Counted from the stretch's first letter, positions 11,601 to 23,800 are shown. The stretch is DNA of 64,000 bases from Mesodorylaimus sp. YZB2_4 (GCA_030248295.1 JASANH010001455.1:1-64000), one strand, 5' to 3'. The notes: generated from the sequence alone by a model not told the origin. A program made the numbers and translations.

Positions 11601-14219
11601 TCTATTTGCATATTGGTTGATTGAGGCTGGCAAGAATTCCAGAATATGACGCCGTATTGTTATAAGCCGGGGGGGGGGGGCTGGGTGGAGTTCCTTATTT
11701 ACTCCTCGTCCATTCGAGCAATGTGGTTTTTGAAAAGAATTCGATACGTAGTGCACCATTTTTTCTCGGGCTGTCATGGCTGATCGCCATTATGGCGTGG
11801 AAGACATTGTTCGTAGGACAAATTTGGCTCGACGGGGTAGTCTCCGTCTGTCGTCGCGACTGTGTGCACTGTCCTTTTTTCAATCTACAATAATGGATGG
11901 TGGGCCACAGTGTGCGTGTATTGTGTGTGTGGTGCGAGATTTTAGGTGAATGCATTCTTTATTTGAATGCTTTTCTTGATTCGTGCAGAGGGAATATTCC
12001 ATGATGGGCGGAAAATAGGCGACGAAGACGAGTCCTTATTTGAGCAGAGTATGTGCACTTAGCAGCCACTCTCTTGGCGGTTCGTCAATTCAACTCGTTT
12101 TCGCCCAATTCCATAATAACTCTGCTCCATTGCAGGCCCCTCGACGCTCCTTGTAGCCTACTATGCCCGTACAAGGCGAAAAGAGTTGGCTGGCTGGGCA
12201 GCTGGTGAAGGAGATGGATTGCGTTCCCAGCTTCAATGCTCGTCGTTTCCGAGAGCACGGCGCTAGTTCATACTGCATAGCTTGAAAGAGACGGCTCGAT
12301 GCCTATCGACTCTTCTTTGCGCTTGGAACATAGCCAGCCTTCGGTCTTTGTCCGCCTTCGGCCACCACTGTTTACGTCGACTAGTCAAAGTGCAAATTTC
12401 TCAATTTGATTTGTGATAATTAAAAATTTGAATCTTAAGTTTTCAATTTCAATTTTTTGACAAATTTATAAAATTCTTTGCCATTTGAAAGAAACTTGAA
12501 TAAATTGATGTAAAGTAGAATTTTGAATCATAAAGGGGTGAATGAGAGAAAAATTAGTGATGGGTCTATTTGGAAATATTAGTCGGGTTCGGAGGTGCTC
12601 GTCTCAAATTTCGAGGTGTTGGATGTTGGCACGAGGCGGAGCGGCTCGGAGGAGGGTTCCTAATGAGCGTTCGTGGCCAATGGGGGTTGGGGCGTCAGGT
12701 GGTTCTGTCACGGGCTGTCAGCAGTTTTTGCACCCGTTTTCCATGCTAACCAGTTGGCATATGCGAGCCAGCGTCTGCCGATTGTTGACGTGCTGACAAG
12801 ATTTCGATGACACGACCTATTCGTCTTCGTTGCCTCCACGGGCTATACCTGTACAGTTTGGGGGATGTAGTCCGACGCCATTTTGATTGAGCAGAGCAAA
12901 GAGGCGAATAAGTTTGTGCCGAGGCTTAACTTACGTTTTAAGTGGGCAGTTTTGAGAAGAGTTCGAAATGAGTGACGTTTATTTGATCCAGTCGGCTGTC
13001 AAAGTCTGTGCAAAACGACGTAAACTTAGCCGATCAGCAACAGTCGTAAGTTAAACTCATCATTTCGGGGCCTTTTCATTTTGAAGCATAAGAGTCAGTC
13101 GTTGTAAGAAGAAACCTTTTCGTTCTCGAATCGGTCGCATGCCGTTCTTCTTCAATTCCCGCACTCATCGTCTTCGTTTAAGCTTTCGACGCGTCTTTTA
13201 TTTTCTCCATCCTTAAATGTGTTCTCCATTGACGACACTTCGACCTGCTGACAAATATTCGAGACTAGAAATTTATCATCGTCATCCTACGCCCTTGTCT
13301 GCACTGCATTGCGTGATTGCGCGGGGCGAATAACCGATCATTCTATGTAGGACGAGTAGAAATGCCTTTTTCACGTCAACTTGGACGTATATGTCGAAAA
13401 TATATCATCGATCTTTGTCCAATAATCGATAATCGTTGTTTTTGGCTCAACGATTTCATAATTCTTCTAATCTATGCTCATTATTTGACAGGTGTGGCCG
13501 GGTCCTTCGGGGAGCAAGCTGTCAACGCCGTTAGCGTGCTCATCGAATTGAAGCCTCGTACTTGTCAATTTAATAAGTTCCAGGTTTTTAAAAATCTTTA
13601 TCTTATCCCGCCAAAAATTAAATTTGAATTTGAATTTTTTTTTTAATTTGAATCACTTAATTTTTTACAAGATTATAAGATTAAGCAATTATTTTTCACA
13701 CCTGCGCGAATTATTCTCTTTTATACGAGTTATAAATTTTAGGGTTGCCTGGCTGTTCGATCGGGAGGGGGTGGTAGTGGTTGGAGTGTTTATTGCGTAG
13801 GGTATAGTCGGGTGGCAGGCGGGCTGCCCTGGGGGGCACCGTTCATAACGTGGCAACTAGACTAGGTGGAACGAGGCATTCGAGTTTTATGAATGTTCTT
13901 GTCGGGCGCTTAGTACTGGCTCGAGGTATCCATCTTGCGCGGACGGGCAGATGTGTATGCGTACGTCAAGTATACAACTAATGGTAGTATGTTAGTCAAG
14001 ATTTATGACGTTGTCGTTTTCAGGTCTTGGTTTATTTTAACGACGATTAAATAATCAATTTTCGATTATTCCTATTCATCATTGTCACTCGTTTTATTAA
14101 GAAATATTACAAATCCCAATGCGGTATTTGCGTTTGAAAAATTCGTAGTGAATCGTCGAAATAAACAAGCAATACGATTATTTTGACTTTTTTAATACCC
14201 TAAAATCAATTTTTCAAAA
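5641..14219. other. Long gene-poor interval upstream of the Frizzled gene
   Basis: About 8.6 kb without a recognisable gene. Open frames are short and of random composition. Visible structure: pure G or C runs near 6003, 7139, 7480 (C), 7601, 10687 and 11670; AT-rich blocks at 6660-7100, 9740-9900 and 12380-12500, and 13570-14210 before the Frizzled start. A small palindromic cluster GATATCGATCGATCGA lies near 6827. No SINE of families A or B is obvious here, unlike the rest of the window. That may point to regulatory constraint around the Wnt receptor gene, but this is inference. Confidence 0.5.
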
Positions 14220-16223
14220 ATGCGTATACGCAATTGGTTTGCGGTGGTAAATATTTTCATAATTTTCGGCGTGATCGATGCTTATATGGGCGAACCGAGA
14301 CGACGTTGCCAAGATATCACGATCCCGTTGTGTAAAGGAATCGGCTATAATCGAACGTATATGCCGAACCAATTCAATCATTTGACTCAGGAAGAAGCCG
14401 GAATGGAAGTACATCAATTTTGGCCGTTGGTCGAAATAAATTGCTCGCCCGATCTACGATTCTTCTTGTGCAGTATGTATACGCCGATTTGTATCGATAC
14501 ATACACCAAACCGCTGCCCGTTTGTCGATCGGTATGCGAACGAGCCAAGGCCGGATGTTTGGGATTAATGCATTCGTACGGATTCGAATGGCCGAAACAT
14601 TTGGATTGTGAAAAATTACCAGTTTTTGGTAATTCTAACGAACTTTGTATGGATGCAAATCAAACGGAAAAAAGTGGGCCGAATGAACAACAAAAAGCGG
14701 CTGGATTACCTCGAATTAAAACATCAAATGTCGATGGATCGGATGAGAAAAATAAGAAAACGGAATTGCCAGGAATAAGAACGAGTAACGGAATGAAAAA
14801 TCAAGAATTGAATACAATCGTACCGAAACGATGTCAATGCGGTAAAGAACAATGTATGAATAATAAGAAATTTAAATTTGTTCGAGGCGATCTGGAAACG
14901 AAACGTGTTGGTGTAGCCAATATATCGGGTTGCACGTACGCTTGTCGAGAATCGTTATCATTGACGGAAGATAATCATTTATTGATTCATTTTTGGATCG
15001 GTCTGTGGTCGGTATTATGTTGCGCAAGTACATTATTTACCGTCCTGACATTCGCCATCGATATGTCTCGATTTCGATATCCCGAACGTCCCATAATATT
15101 CTTATCATTTTGTTATTTCATGGTCTCTATCGGATACATAATTCGAGTAGCGGCTGGACACGACGCAGTGGCCTGCGATGATGGTCATATTCGAACGCAA
15201 ACAACTGGCCCGGCGTTATGTACTGTGGTTTTTGTATTGATTTATTTTTTCGGAATGGCGAGTTCAGTTTGGTGGGTGAATTTATCTTTAACTTGGTTCT
15301 TGGCGGCTGGATTGAAATGGAGTAACGAAGCGATCGCTGGTTATAGTCAATATTTTCATATCGCTGCTTGGGCAATACCATCGATTAAAACAGTGGCAAT
15401 TTTAGCCTTGTCGGGCGTCGATGGTGATCCAGTATCGGGCGTATGTTATGTGGGAAATACGAACGTGACTTTGTTGCGTGTATTCGTTTTGGCCCCGCTA
15501 TTCGCCTATTTAGTATTGGGATCGTTCTTTTTATTATCCGGCTTCGTATCGTTGGTTCGAATTCATAATATTGTAAAACAACAACACGGAGGTGTATCGA
15601 AAATTGAAAAATTGGAAAAATTAATGGTACGAATTGGAATATTTTCAGTTTTATACACGATTCCAGCTACGTTCGTTGTTGGATGCTATTTTTATGAGCA
15701 GCATTATCGATTGACGTGGGAATTATCGTCGCTGTGCGATGATCAAGCAACGTGCGTTAGCGAAGGACGTTTGACGCCGGCTAATTTAGATTTCCCAATG
15801 TTTATGGTCAAGTATTTTATGTGTCTTATCGTTGGTATAACGAGCGGTATTTGGATATGGTCTCGAAAAACTTTAGATTCATGGCGACGATTTTTATCGA
15901 ATCGTTTATGTTGTTGTTGTTGTTCGAGATCGGAGAATGATCGATCGTCGAATCTGGCCGCTACTATGTACAATGGCCAAGGGCAGCAACAACTCTTATT
16001 GGGCGCTGGCATACATCAACCGATCATGGGCGGATTGGCGCCGGCGAGTCCGCGTGAATTCTATGATTACAACGGTGGAAGCGGGAGTGGCGGATTGATT
16101 AGATCATCGAAGGGACCATCGTCGGCCGTTGGTTACATGCCAACCGAAGCTATTATCATCAAATCGCATACGGATATCAGCAGCGGTTGTTACAGTAGGC
16201 AATATCCCGTTAATCATGTGTGA
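14220..16223 (+). CDS. FZD5/8: Frizzled 5/8 Wnt receptor, intronless
   Basis: A 667-residue class F receptor in one open frame. A signal peptide (about 1-20) precedes the Wnt-binding cysteine-rich domain (about 29-140). The domain opens CQDITIPLCKGIGYN, includes MPNQFNHLTQEEAG and HQFWPLVEINCSPDL, and ends with CERAKAGC and LCMD, a pattern typical of the Fz5/8 subgroup. A Lys/Asn-rich linker and a membrane-proximal Cys segment (RCQCG...C...C) lead to seven hydrophobic helices (about 255-545). The Dishevelled-binding motif KTLDSW (KTxxxW) follows the last helix near residue 549. The ~110-residue tail has five adjacent cysteines soon after, which could be palmitoylated, and ends in NHV, possibly a PDZ ligand. 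Vertebrate FZD5 and FZD8 are also intronless. The start at 14220 is the first ATG before the signal peptide, after an AT-rich leader. No defect is seen. Confidence 0.96.
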   Translation: MRIRNWFAVVNIFIIFGVIDAYMGEPRRRCQDITIPLCKGIGYNRTYMPNQFNHLTQEEAGMEVHQFWPLVEINCSPDLRFFLCSMYTPICIDTYTKPLPVCRSVCERAKAGCLGLMHSYGFEWPKHLDCEKLPVFGNSNELCMDANQTEKSGPNEQQKAAGLPRIKTSNVDGSDEKNKKTELPGIRTSNGMKNQELNTIVPKRCQCGKEQCMNNKKFKFVRGDLETKRVGVANISGCTYACRESLSLTEDNHLLIHFWIGLWSVLCCASTLFTVLTFAIDMSRFRYPERPIIFLSFCYFMVSIGYIIRVAAGHDAVACDDGHIRTQTTGPALCTVVFVLIYFFGMASSVWWVNLSLTWFLAAGLKWSNEAIAGYSQYFHIAAWAIPSIKTVAILALSGVDGDPVSGVCYVGNTNVTLLRVFVLAPLFAYLVLGSFFLLSGFVSLVRIHNIVKQQHGGVSKIEKLEKLMVRIGIFSVLYTIPATFVVGCYFYEQHYRLTWELSSLCDDQATCVSEGRLTPANLDFPMFMVKYFMCLIVGITSGIWIWSRKTLDSWRRFLSNRLCCCCCSRSENDRSSNLAATMYNGQGQQQLLLGAGIHQPIMGGLAPASPREFYDYNGGSGSGGLIRSSKGPSSAVGYMPTEAIIIKSHTDISSGCYSRQYPVNHV

Positions 16224-17049
16224 ACCCCCACCAGTAGGAGCAGTTGGTTGTGATGCGTTTGTTCCTCCTTTTTTCGTCAATCATATTTACCCCCGACCCG
16301 ATTAGGTGAGTTAGTTTTAAGAGTGGCAGTTGATTGTGATAATGGAGGGGGCATCACCGAGTCTGGTCGTCTGTGTTTCGGGACGACAATGAGGACAATT
16401 GGAGTGGCGATGCTTTGAAAGGATGAATTTCTTGTAGAATAGACGTCGTGGTGGATGAAGAATCTCTGGGTTCCTTCCGAGCTAAGGATTCTGATAGACT
16501 TTTGCTGTCGGGCGAGGTCGATTACGAACGATCACGGGGTATTTGGAATACTCGATTACCCAGCTTCGTATTTTTTGTACGAGCTTTACGAATAATTTAG
16601 ACCGTTTTGTATTTTTTTGGAAAGTATTCGTAGTTTTTTGTATTGTAAATGCGGATAGTGTTTGTGGGCGAAGGAACAGGGTTTTTGAGCGATTGCTTTA
16701 TGGGAGTGGACGAAAAATTGACTATTTGAAGTTTAGACAATGTGTGCGAGCTGTGTTGGTTTTAGGTATTTGGAACAGGGTGTTGATTTGTCCTTTGATA
16801 CTTAGATGTGGTTACTTACAGTATCTACCTATCCGCACAGTGTCATATGCCATGTTGTGTATTTGTATTGTTTGGAGTTAGTGAATCTGCTATGGAGGCC
16901 GTGTGGTTGTGGGTACGCAGGGAACATAACATTCAAATCTGCCTCTACAGCTTTGAAAATTCAAAGAATCAATCTAATCATAAGTCAAAAAAATTAAGTC
17001 CACACTTTTGCAACCAAAACCCTACTTTGCCGGTCGAATCGAAAACATG
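16224..17049. other. 3' flank of Frizzled gene
   Basis: No gene recognised. It probably holds the Frizzled 3' UTR in its first part. I saw no convincing AATAAA nearby. Confidence 0.4.
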
Positions 17050-17270
17050 GTGGGGTGGCCGCAGCCCATTCTACTCAGGTGGGACATGTCGTGTCGTGTC
17101 ATATATCCCTGGTCAAGCATACAGCGCACGGGGGAGGGGGGTTGAACACACTGACTGTATTGTACCTTAGAATCATATTTTACCCTGGCGGGAGTCGAAC
17201 CCCTGAAAGTGAGCACCAGCGTGAGAGGCAGACGCCTTGACCCGCTAGGCCACGAGCCGGGAATCGGCTT
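17050..17270 (-). repeat. tRNA-derived SINE, family B
   Basis: The minus strand reads GTGGCCTAGCGGGTCAAGGC (box A), TCTGCCTCTCACGCTGG and GGGGTTCGACTCCCGCC (box B). A diverged body with TGCGCTGTATGCTTG and a TGACACGACACGAC tail follows. Confidence 0.85.
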
Positions 17271-17287
17271 CTCATGTTGGCCGAATA

Positions 17288-17814
17288 CAGTCGAGTCCGC
17301 TAAATCGCCAGCTCCAGACGGGAAGAAAATGTGACTTTATCCGGACTGTGACTAAATCGAAGTACACTCTAAAATGGCCAAAACTTTACTGTTCTGCGTT
17401 TTATCGCCATTTTCTATCATTTTCATATATTCCTAGCGTTTTAAAAGACGAAACGATTTTTCAAAAGATTTTGTAACCAAAGAAATCAAAATTATGTGGA
17501 TCATCAGATCAAAGCTGAAGCAAAAAGGTGCCATGCGTTTTCATGCAAGCGTTTTCTTGCGAGAAATCCAAGTTTTTGACAATTTTGCACTCGTTCTAGA
17601 CTGCCAATAGCGTCGATGTGACTCTTTTCTCATACTTACTCCGCTTGGCCAAGAAATTTATGTGACAATGAGCGGACTGGGCCAAATTTAGCATGAAAAT
17701 AAGCGAACTAAAAAAGTGCTCACAAAGTATAGGGGAAAAATTGGGGATTTTGAAAACCTATGATAATAAGCGGACTGTGACATTGTCCGGTGTGACTATA
17801 AGTGGACTCGACTG
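17288..17814. mobile_element. pogo/Tigger-like MITE with TA target duplication
   Basis: A 527 bp unit flanked by TA, with terminal inverted repeats CAGTCGAGTCCGCT at the left and AGTGGACTCGACTG at the right. Subterminal 'GGACTGTGACT'-type motifs point inward from both ends. It has no coding capacity. The CAGTCGAG... ends and TA duplication match the Tc1/mariner-pogo superfamily. Confidence 0.85.
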
Positions 17815-18002
17815 TACAAAGGGGTGTTGTCTACCTGGCTGCGTGGGAGGATGACTGATGTCATTCGGGTGCAAGCCAATTGCGCCGCTCCCAGTTGCGC
17901 TTTTCCCAATTACGCCGATCCCAAGCGCGCCATTTCCCGACTGCGCCATCACCCAGTTCCGCCGTTCTCACTTGCGCTGTACCTCAGCGTAACCTGGATT
18001 GA

Positions 18003-18335
18003 CAGGTGATAAACCTGTATCAGTGAGGCGAGGGCATCCTGGACTGCACACCGACTTCCTCGGACGATGGCGGGTGGGCTTTGAACGCTGTCGGTGTTCG
18101 ATAGCCGAGACTGTCCCCTCGCTTGGCTTCCGTCTCTCCACTCGGAGCACCTAGGCGGTACCGGGTGAGCCACCCGCGGCCTGGCGTGCAAGGTCAGCGA
18201 GTTTATCTACAGGTTAGCTGGGTCGCAACTGAGCTCCTTCAGTGGGAATTGAACCCAGGACGAGTCCAGCCTCCCAAGCAATGCGGAGGGGGCGAATGCC
18301 GGACCACCTCGGCTGCCTTCATTGTTGCACGGCAG
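18003..18335 (-). repeat. tRNA-derived SINE, family A
   Basis: This copy is reversed relative to its promoter. The family A body (GAGGGCATCCTGGACTGC, TCCGTCTCTCCACTCGGAGC, GTGCAAGGTCAGCGAG) leads to the tRNA-like head complement, including TTGAACCCAGGACGAG. It lies inside the TTGCGCC-ended unit. Confidence 0.8.
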
Positions 18336-18399
18336 ATCGGAATTGTATCGATCATCATGGACAGGGCTTCTCTCAGGCCCGGCTCAGGCTTTCCAATTC

Positions 18400-18545
18400 A
18401 AAATTCTGACCCTTGGCCCTTAGTTCAAGCTGACCCTCAGTTCAATCAGGATTTTATTGCGTTCCTTAGCCTTAGCCTTAGATTATGTGTTCCTTAGCCC
18501 TCGAGTGCGCCTTATGGTGCTTGGCTAGTATGACATGATGCCATG
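18400..18545 (+). repeat. SINE family B, 3' part only
   Basis: Carries the family B body (TTATGTGTTCCTTAGCCC, CTCGAGTGCGCCTTATGG, GCTTGGCTA) and the TATGACATGATG tail without the tRNA head. It is a 5'-truncated copy. Confidence 0.7.
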
Positions 18546-18829
18546 ATTGCGGCCATTAATAAAACTTTGAGTTTGCAAAACAAATTTGATAACGGCGAAA
18601 TCGATGAATATAAATACATTCGCGGGGTTTCCTACAACCTAGCAAGTCCTTTTTCTGTCTAGTTTCAGTTGCATCAGGGGTTTTTGGTTGACACTTTTTT
18701 GCATTTTTTAAAAATTTTTTTGCATAAGTTCCAATTTCAAGTTCCAGACCAACTGCCTATGGTAAAACTAGGCGCAAATGAGAAACGGCGCAACTGGAAG
18801 TGGCGCAATTGGCTACATCCCTGTCATTC

Positions 18830-21800
18830 AGAGGCGAGGTCTGGGGACGGTGTCAGTTGGTCAAAGTACTGTGTGAAGGATTGGACTACTTCCACTTTGT
18901 TGGACGCAATGTTGCTGTTCAGTGAGCTCAGGAGTCCAGCGGAGCTCTGGCGGTGCTCCCGCTGGACTACTGAGCACTGGAGAGAACCAGTGGAGAAGGA
19001 GCAGGGAAAAAGTGGACTTGCCATTGCCACGTCAGCCAATCGTCTGTTTCCAAGGAGCCGCCTGGGCGGTGTGGCGGTGAAAGGCATGTGTCAAAGCTTG
19101 CTTGGCTGTCAAGTTGCTAGTTTGCTTGGCGGTGAAAGCTGTTAACCGGTCGGCAGCGAGTTCAACTCTGGTTGTCTGAGAACTTGGTGAAGTTCTCTCT
19201 GCGCCTTGCACACCTGGCGGTGGGTGACTCACCCTTCATACCTTCAGGAGAGGCCTCATGGGGTTGGAGACTCTCGAATCCGGGTCCCCTCAGGGGGATG
19301 GGCTGGGTATGGCTGCCCCACGGGGCAACCACCGACATCGCGGACTTGCGACTAACACGCCCTTGCCGGCATGCATCCCGGACTGACCCTAGTCGATGGC
19401 AAGATAGGGTCAATGCCCTAACCCGCGGGCAAAAGGGCCGAAAATCGACCCTCCCCTGGACCGACCAGGATAGGTCAAAAAAAGGGGGAGGAACCAACTC
19501 CATTGCCGCCACTCGGTCGGCTCATCCTTGTCCAGATGATGGCTCCCATGTTCGGATTGTAACCGCACAAACTGCGGTCTGCTTCCTTGACCGAATTGCG
19601 GCCAGAATTCCCATTTATGGCCATGGAGTCTGGCTCGCGGGCTAATTTGGCCTAATGGCCTCTCACCTTGCCCATCATCGTCCACCACTGCACCAGCAAC
19701 ACCGACACCAAGGAGAAGGACTACCAGATTCATGGTCGCTCTCAAGCTCCCTTCAACTTTTTTGGAGTATTATTTGATTGAGGATGTGATCTGTACGTGC
19801 TATTTACCGTATAGGATGGGTTTTGTTAATTTTACTTTGCAAGTGCAAAATCAGACTTCTGCTGTCCAAACACAAGTCTAATCAAAATACTGTTAACTTT
19901 CAATATTGTCAGTTTTTTTAACTTTCTGCTTCTTTATGCTACAATCTTTATGCTACAAGAGGTGGACGGAAGGGATGATTTTTCAGTCCGTTATCCACAA
20001 GCGGGCCCTATTATAACTGTTATGGTGTCAGGCAAGGTTTTTCCTGACGGCGCTGACTTCAATGCGCGTGTGCTATGCATGGCACGCGAATTTCACTTTA
20101 CTTCGACGGGGGACTATTCGAGGGGATCGAAATTCGTATGTACGGGATTCTGAGGTGCGGGGCGGAAGGATCGTCGGATGATCGATACCTGATCGAAAAG
20201 AGTGTTATGGTTGTTGTTTGTTTGCGAGAGTGCGACAGATCTTCTTCGCTCTCATACTGGCGGGTTCGGGCTGATCTTACAAGCGAGCGGTCCAAGGTCT
20301 TCAATAGCCCAAGCCTGGTAGAAAGGCTAGTTCCTGCAGAGTATCGATCACTAAGACCCCGATTCCTCAACAACCCCTCAGGCGTGCTTGCCGCGCCTCC
20401 CGAGGGTGCGTGCAACTGCTCTGTGCCATGATACGCTAGCCCGGCTGCTGGTCGAATGCACCCGGTCCTGAGATGCTTGCGCTGGCGAACAGTTCCACAG
20501 TCGGTGGCGCAGTAAAGACTTCTGTCAACACCAGAGGGTCCTTTACGAGCACAATGCACGACCATGTCTCAACAGTCCACCCACCAACAAATCCGCAGAG
20601 AGACCAAGCACCTGAACCTTGTAACCACCGTTCTAATTCGAACTTGCCATAGCTCATGATTGTTATTTCTTTTCGTGCAAAAGAAAGCTCGACGCAAAAT
20701 ATTTAGCTCGTCAGGCCAACTACTCAGCAGAGGTCAGCGGCCGGAGTCCTGCAAATTTTTGGAAACATTCTCGCTTCGTCGGGTGTTTCGCGCAAAAAAT
20801 GCAGAACCAGAAGCCTGGAAGACGGAATCGAAGCCCATAACCTGAACAGCGGGTTCAAAAGAACCCTGCGAGCGTTTCTTAACTTTCTGTCGCCTCGCAA
20901 CACACGAATTTAAAAAACCCGCAAGATTTTCGGAGCTGACCGCTGCTGACCAGCTGGCCATTAGGGCCAAATATTTTCAGTAGAGCTTTCTTCCACACCA
21001 GTAACTTGGGAATTATCGAATAAGCATGTCAAGTGCAACTTACTGGTTGGCAAAGCTTTCTAAGATCAAGAAGATGTAACTTTAAAATGTTTGTAATAAA
21101 ATGATTGAAACTGAAGAAACCCTTTTTCATAAACTGTAGGTACTTTTATTTTATTTTAATTATACCGACTGCTTTTCAACTTGGACCTCGCCTAGCTTAT
21201 AACTCTTTCCACTAGGAGCTAGCCTGCAGGAAATGATAAAGCACTACACTATTCCTGAAGATTTTGCAACTTCTCTCTGCATTTGGACCAAAACTCGAAT
21301 GGATCGATTTTTTTACGATAACTAGCGTTTTAAGGATAGCAAAATACACTCCAACTCGCGATGAAGATAATTGGAACCAGCAATTCGTCTAGCTGCGTTT
21401 CGTTTCTCTTTGAGATCTGCACGAACATCTGCAAACAGATTACTAATTTTCAAAAGCGTAGTAACTCGAAAACTGAATTTAACTGATTCTAAAAAGATTC
21501 AGTTACAATTAAATTCAGTTTTGGCGAGGAGATTCAGTATCAGTTTCAGTTAACTGTAACACCGCTAGTGGCTTCCCCCGAAGGGAGAGCACTAATCTCA
21601 CCCAGCAGCCTGTTCTTATACTGCCCTGGCTCTTCCTCACCGAGCCAGCTGCCCAAGCCACACCCCCAAGAACCCCAGGCGCCCCCAAACGGCAATGGTC
21701 ACAACAAGAGGAAATGACACGCGCGAGGGGGAATCTGTTGTCATTGTGTGGGCGCTAAAGTACCACTTGCGCTCACGTCAAGTGCGCAGTTACTAGCTAG

Positions 21801-22059
21801 TGCTCGACTCGCTCTCAGGTAAATTTGTTTCGTGCAATTATGTGTCCATCAACCCTCGAGTGCACATAGCTGGGGATGCAACCATGGCTGTGTTGTGCTG
21901 CCATACTGTATGATACAATACAGAACTGCTAGCAGCATCGTCAAGTGGACCAGAACAGTTTTATAGGTCCACAGTCTAAATACTAGCTTCATCAGGCGAG
22001 CATTCTCATCATCCATGCCATGTGTTACCTGTCTCGCAGGCTGGTTTGCTTACCATTGT
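18830..22059. other. Intergenic, nothing firmly recognised
   Basis: Several open frames up to ~155 codons occur, but none has a recognisable motif or consistent composition. A family B SINE tail (ATTATGTGTCCATCAACCC, CTCGAGTGCACATAGC) is visible near 21838. No RNA gene is seen. Confidence 0.45.
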
Positions 22060-22250
22060 GAGCCACTTGGGCACGAGCACCTCCACACGAGGGCATCCTG
22101 GACTGCACACTGACTTCCTCGGACGATGGCATGCGGGCCTTACGTACCACAGTGACAGTCCCTCGCTTACTCGGTATGGGCGAGTCGCCTGTCCCACCGG
22201 GCTGCACATGTCGATGCAGCCTTAGCTCAAGATTCCAGGGCAATGGCCAT
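22060..22250 (-). repeat. SINE family A, partial
   Basis: Only the 3' half of the family remains: CACGAGGGCATCCTGGAC, TTCCTCGGACGATGGC and a shortened link to GGGCGAGTCGCC. The tRNA-like head is missing. Confidence 0.65.
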
Positions 22251-22259
22251 GCCTTATTG

Positions 22260-23800
22260 GGCGGACGTGACGACTCGCCAAGCTTTAATTAAGTGTTGTT
22301 TATTGGACTCATCTCCATTGGCTGCTGCGAATGAGCTTGCAGTCAGGATTGCCTTTCGAGGTTGAACAAGAATGGCGCTCGAAATTCCTCGTTCTCAGGG
22401 ATTCAGTGTCGAATCAGAACTCCACAGAGGAAGCCTTGTGGCAGGGTCCCGACTCACAAGTCAGCCAACATTGTGTGTACTCGAGCTAAAATTGCAATAG
22501 CTGTAGTACAGTACATATATCGAGCCCCCGCTAGCATCATCAAGCGCTCCAAAACCGTTTACAGGTTTTCTCAAGAAAAAACATCGCCTTGGCAACTTGG
22601 TGGCATCTCAATCAGGACACTGCGGTATCTGACTTTTCGACTGCATTTAATTGCGCAATAGTGATTTTCAGGACTGCCATAATGTTCACGTAGGCTGAAC
22701 TATTCAGGTTTTACTCTGTACGTGCATGCTTAGGTTGTAGGCCCATTGCGCCAAACCCGGTTGCACCATTTCCCAGCTGCGCCATCACCCGGTTCCACCG
22801 TTCTCACTCGCGCTGTGTCGCTGAATGCGCGAGCTAATATGATCAGGCCTATCTGAACTGCCTCATGGGAATGCGCTGACTGTTTCCGTGTCTCTCCCAG
22901 ATTTTGCACCAAGCTTCTATCATGCCACTTTCCTGACTTATCTTCCGCTTCGCCCTGTCCTCATTCGTATGCGCCTGGTTAGGCGAAGAAATAACTGCTC
23001 GAGAGAAGTCAAGTCTTTCTTCACTACACGCTGTGCCTCACTTGTGCCGCTTGCACTTGCGCTACTTCCATTAGCGCAACCCTGTTTCAAACTGGACTGA
23101 CACTCGATACGAGGGTCGGGCAGAAAGTTTTCAGCAGCACATGAACAAGATTATTCTCGACGATCATTTCATCACATTTTACGAAGTACTGTACTCACCG
23201 CTAGCACGAATGCACATATGCACTCTCTCGAACCAATCTCAAAAGCAGTTTTTATGACCATCTTTTGGCATCATCTGCAAAACCTCTTGCTCATATATCT
23301 AACTGGGGTCACCTTTAGCAGCTCCTGCTTAAGACAAAAAGGATACCGAGCTTTGATGATTTAGGGGTGCGCTATTTTAAAACGTGTCGCTATGCACCAT
23401 TGAAGAAATTTCCGTATCAGAGATATCTGTCGTACCGCTACCCTAAAAACCTTTCAGCATGCCCTCTGTATACCCTAATATAGTCCTGTTACCAAACTGC
23501 AGATCCTGCTTTCTTTGTCTTCATAAAAAAAGTGGAGGGGTGCACCGCAACCACACCTCTTTCATCTTCTTCATATATGTATCGCTGATAGCTGCCTCTA
23601 CACACTGCAAAATGGACTTTACGCTTTCTCGTTCAGCCCACAGCGTCCTAACTTTTCACTTCATTCTGTCTCGTCAGCTGTCTGCTGTGCGGTCGTGTCC
23701 AGCGTCGTTCGAGGTAAGGGCCCTGCTGTCATTTTTACACTGCTGCAAAAAACGGTTCAGTTCGCATCGTCTTCCCACCGCGCCAACTGATCCATCGGAA
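22260..23800. other. Intergenic and 5' leader of the Cys-rich membrane protein gene
   Basis: A short TTGCGCC-type repeat run occurs at 22735-22830, and a weaker one at 23035-23090. A possible 5' UTR intron is bounded by GTAAGG at 23715 and an AG near 23759, just upstream of the start codon at 23801. Nothing else is recognised. Confidence 0.4.

Larger units (their letters stand above)
17871..18816. mobile_element. Possible TIR element with TTGCGCC sub-repeat ends
   Basis: At 17871-17990 degenerate 17-20 bp units of the form CCCAGTTGCGCC are repeated about seven times. At about 18768-18816 the same units appear inverted (GGCGCAACTGGAAGTGGCGC). Aligned as terminal inverted repeats, the ends share roughly 45 bp. 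The interior contains a family A SINE and a family B SINE tail, and no transposase. The design of nested short repeats in an inverted end is like the MULE at 38.8 kb but with a different unit. Confidence 0.45.

Noticed and set aside
19172..19645. Open frame of ~157 codons on the plus strand
   Set aside because: No domain, composition like translated repeat DNA, overlapping similar-length frames on the other strand.
20098..20565. 155-codon minus-strand frame
   Set aside because: No recognisable motif or partner exon; probably chance.
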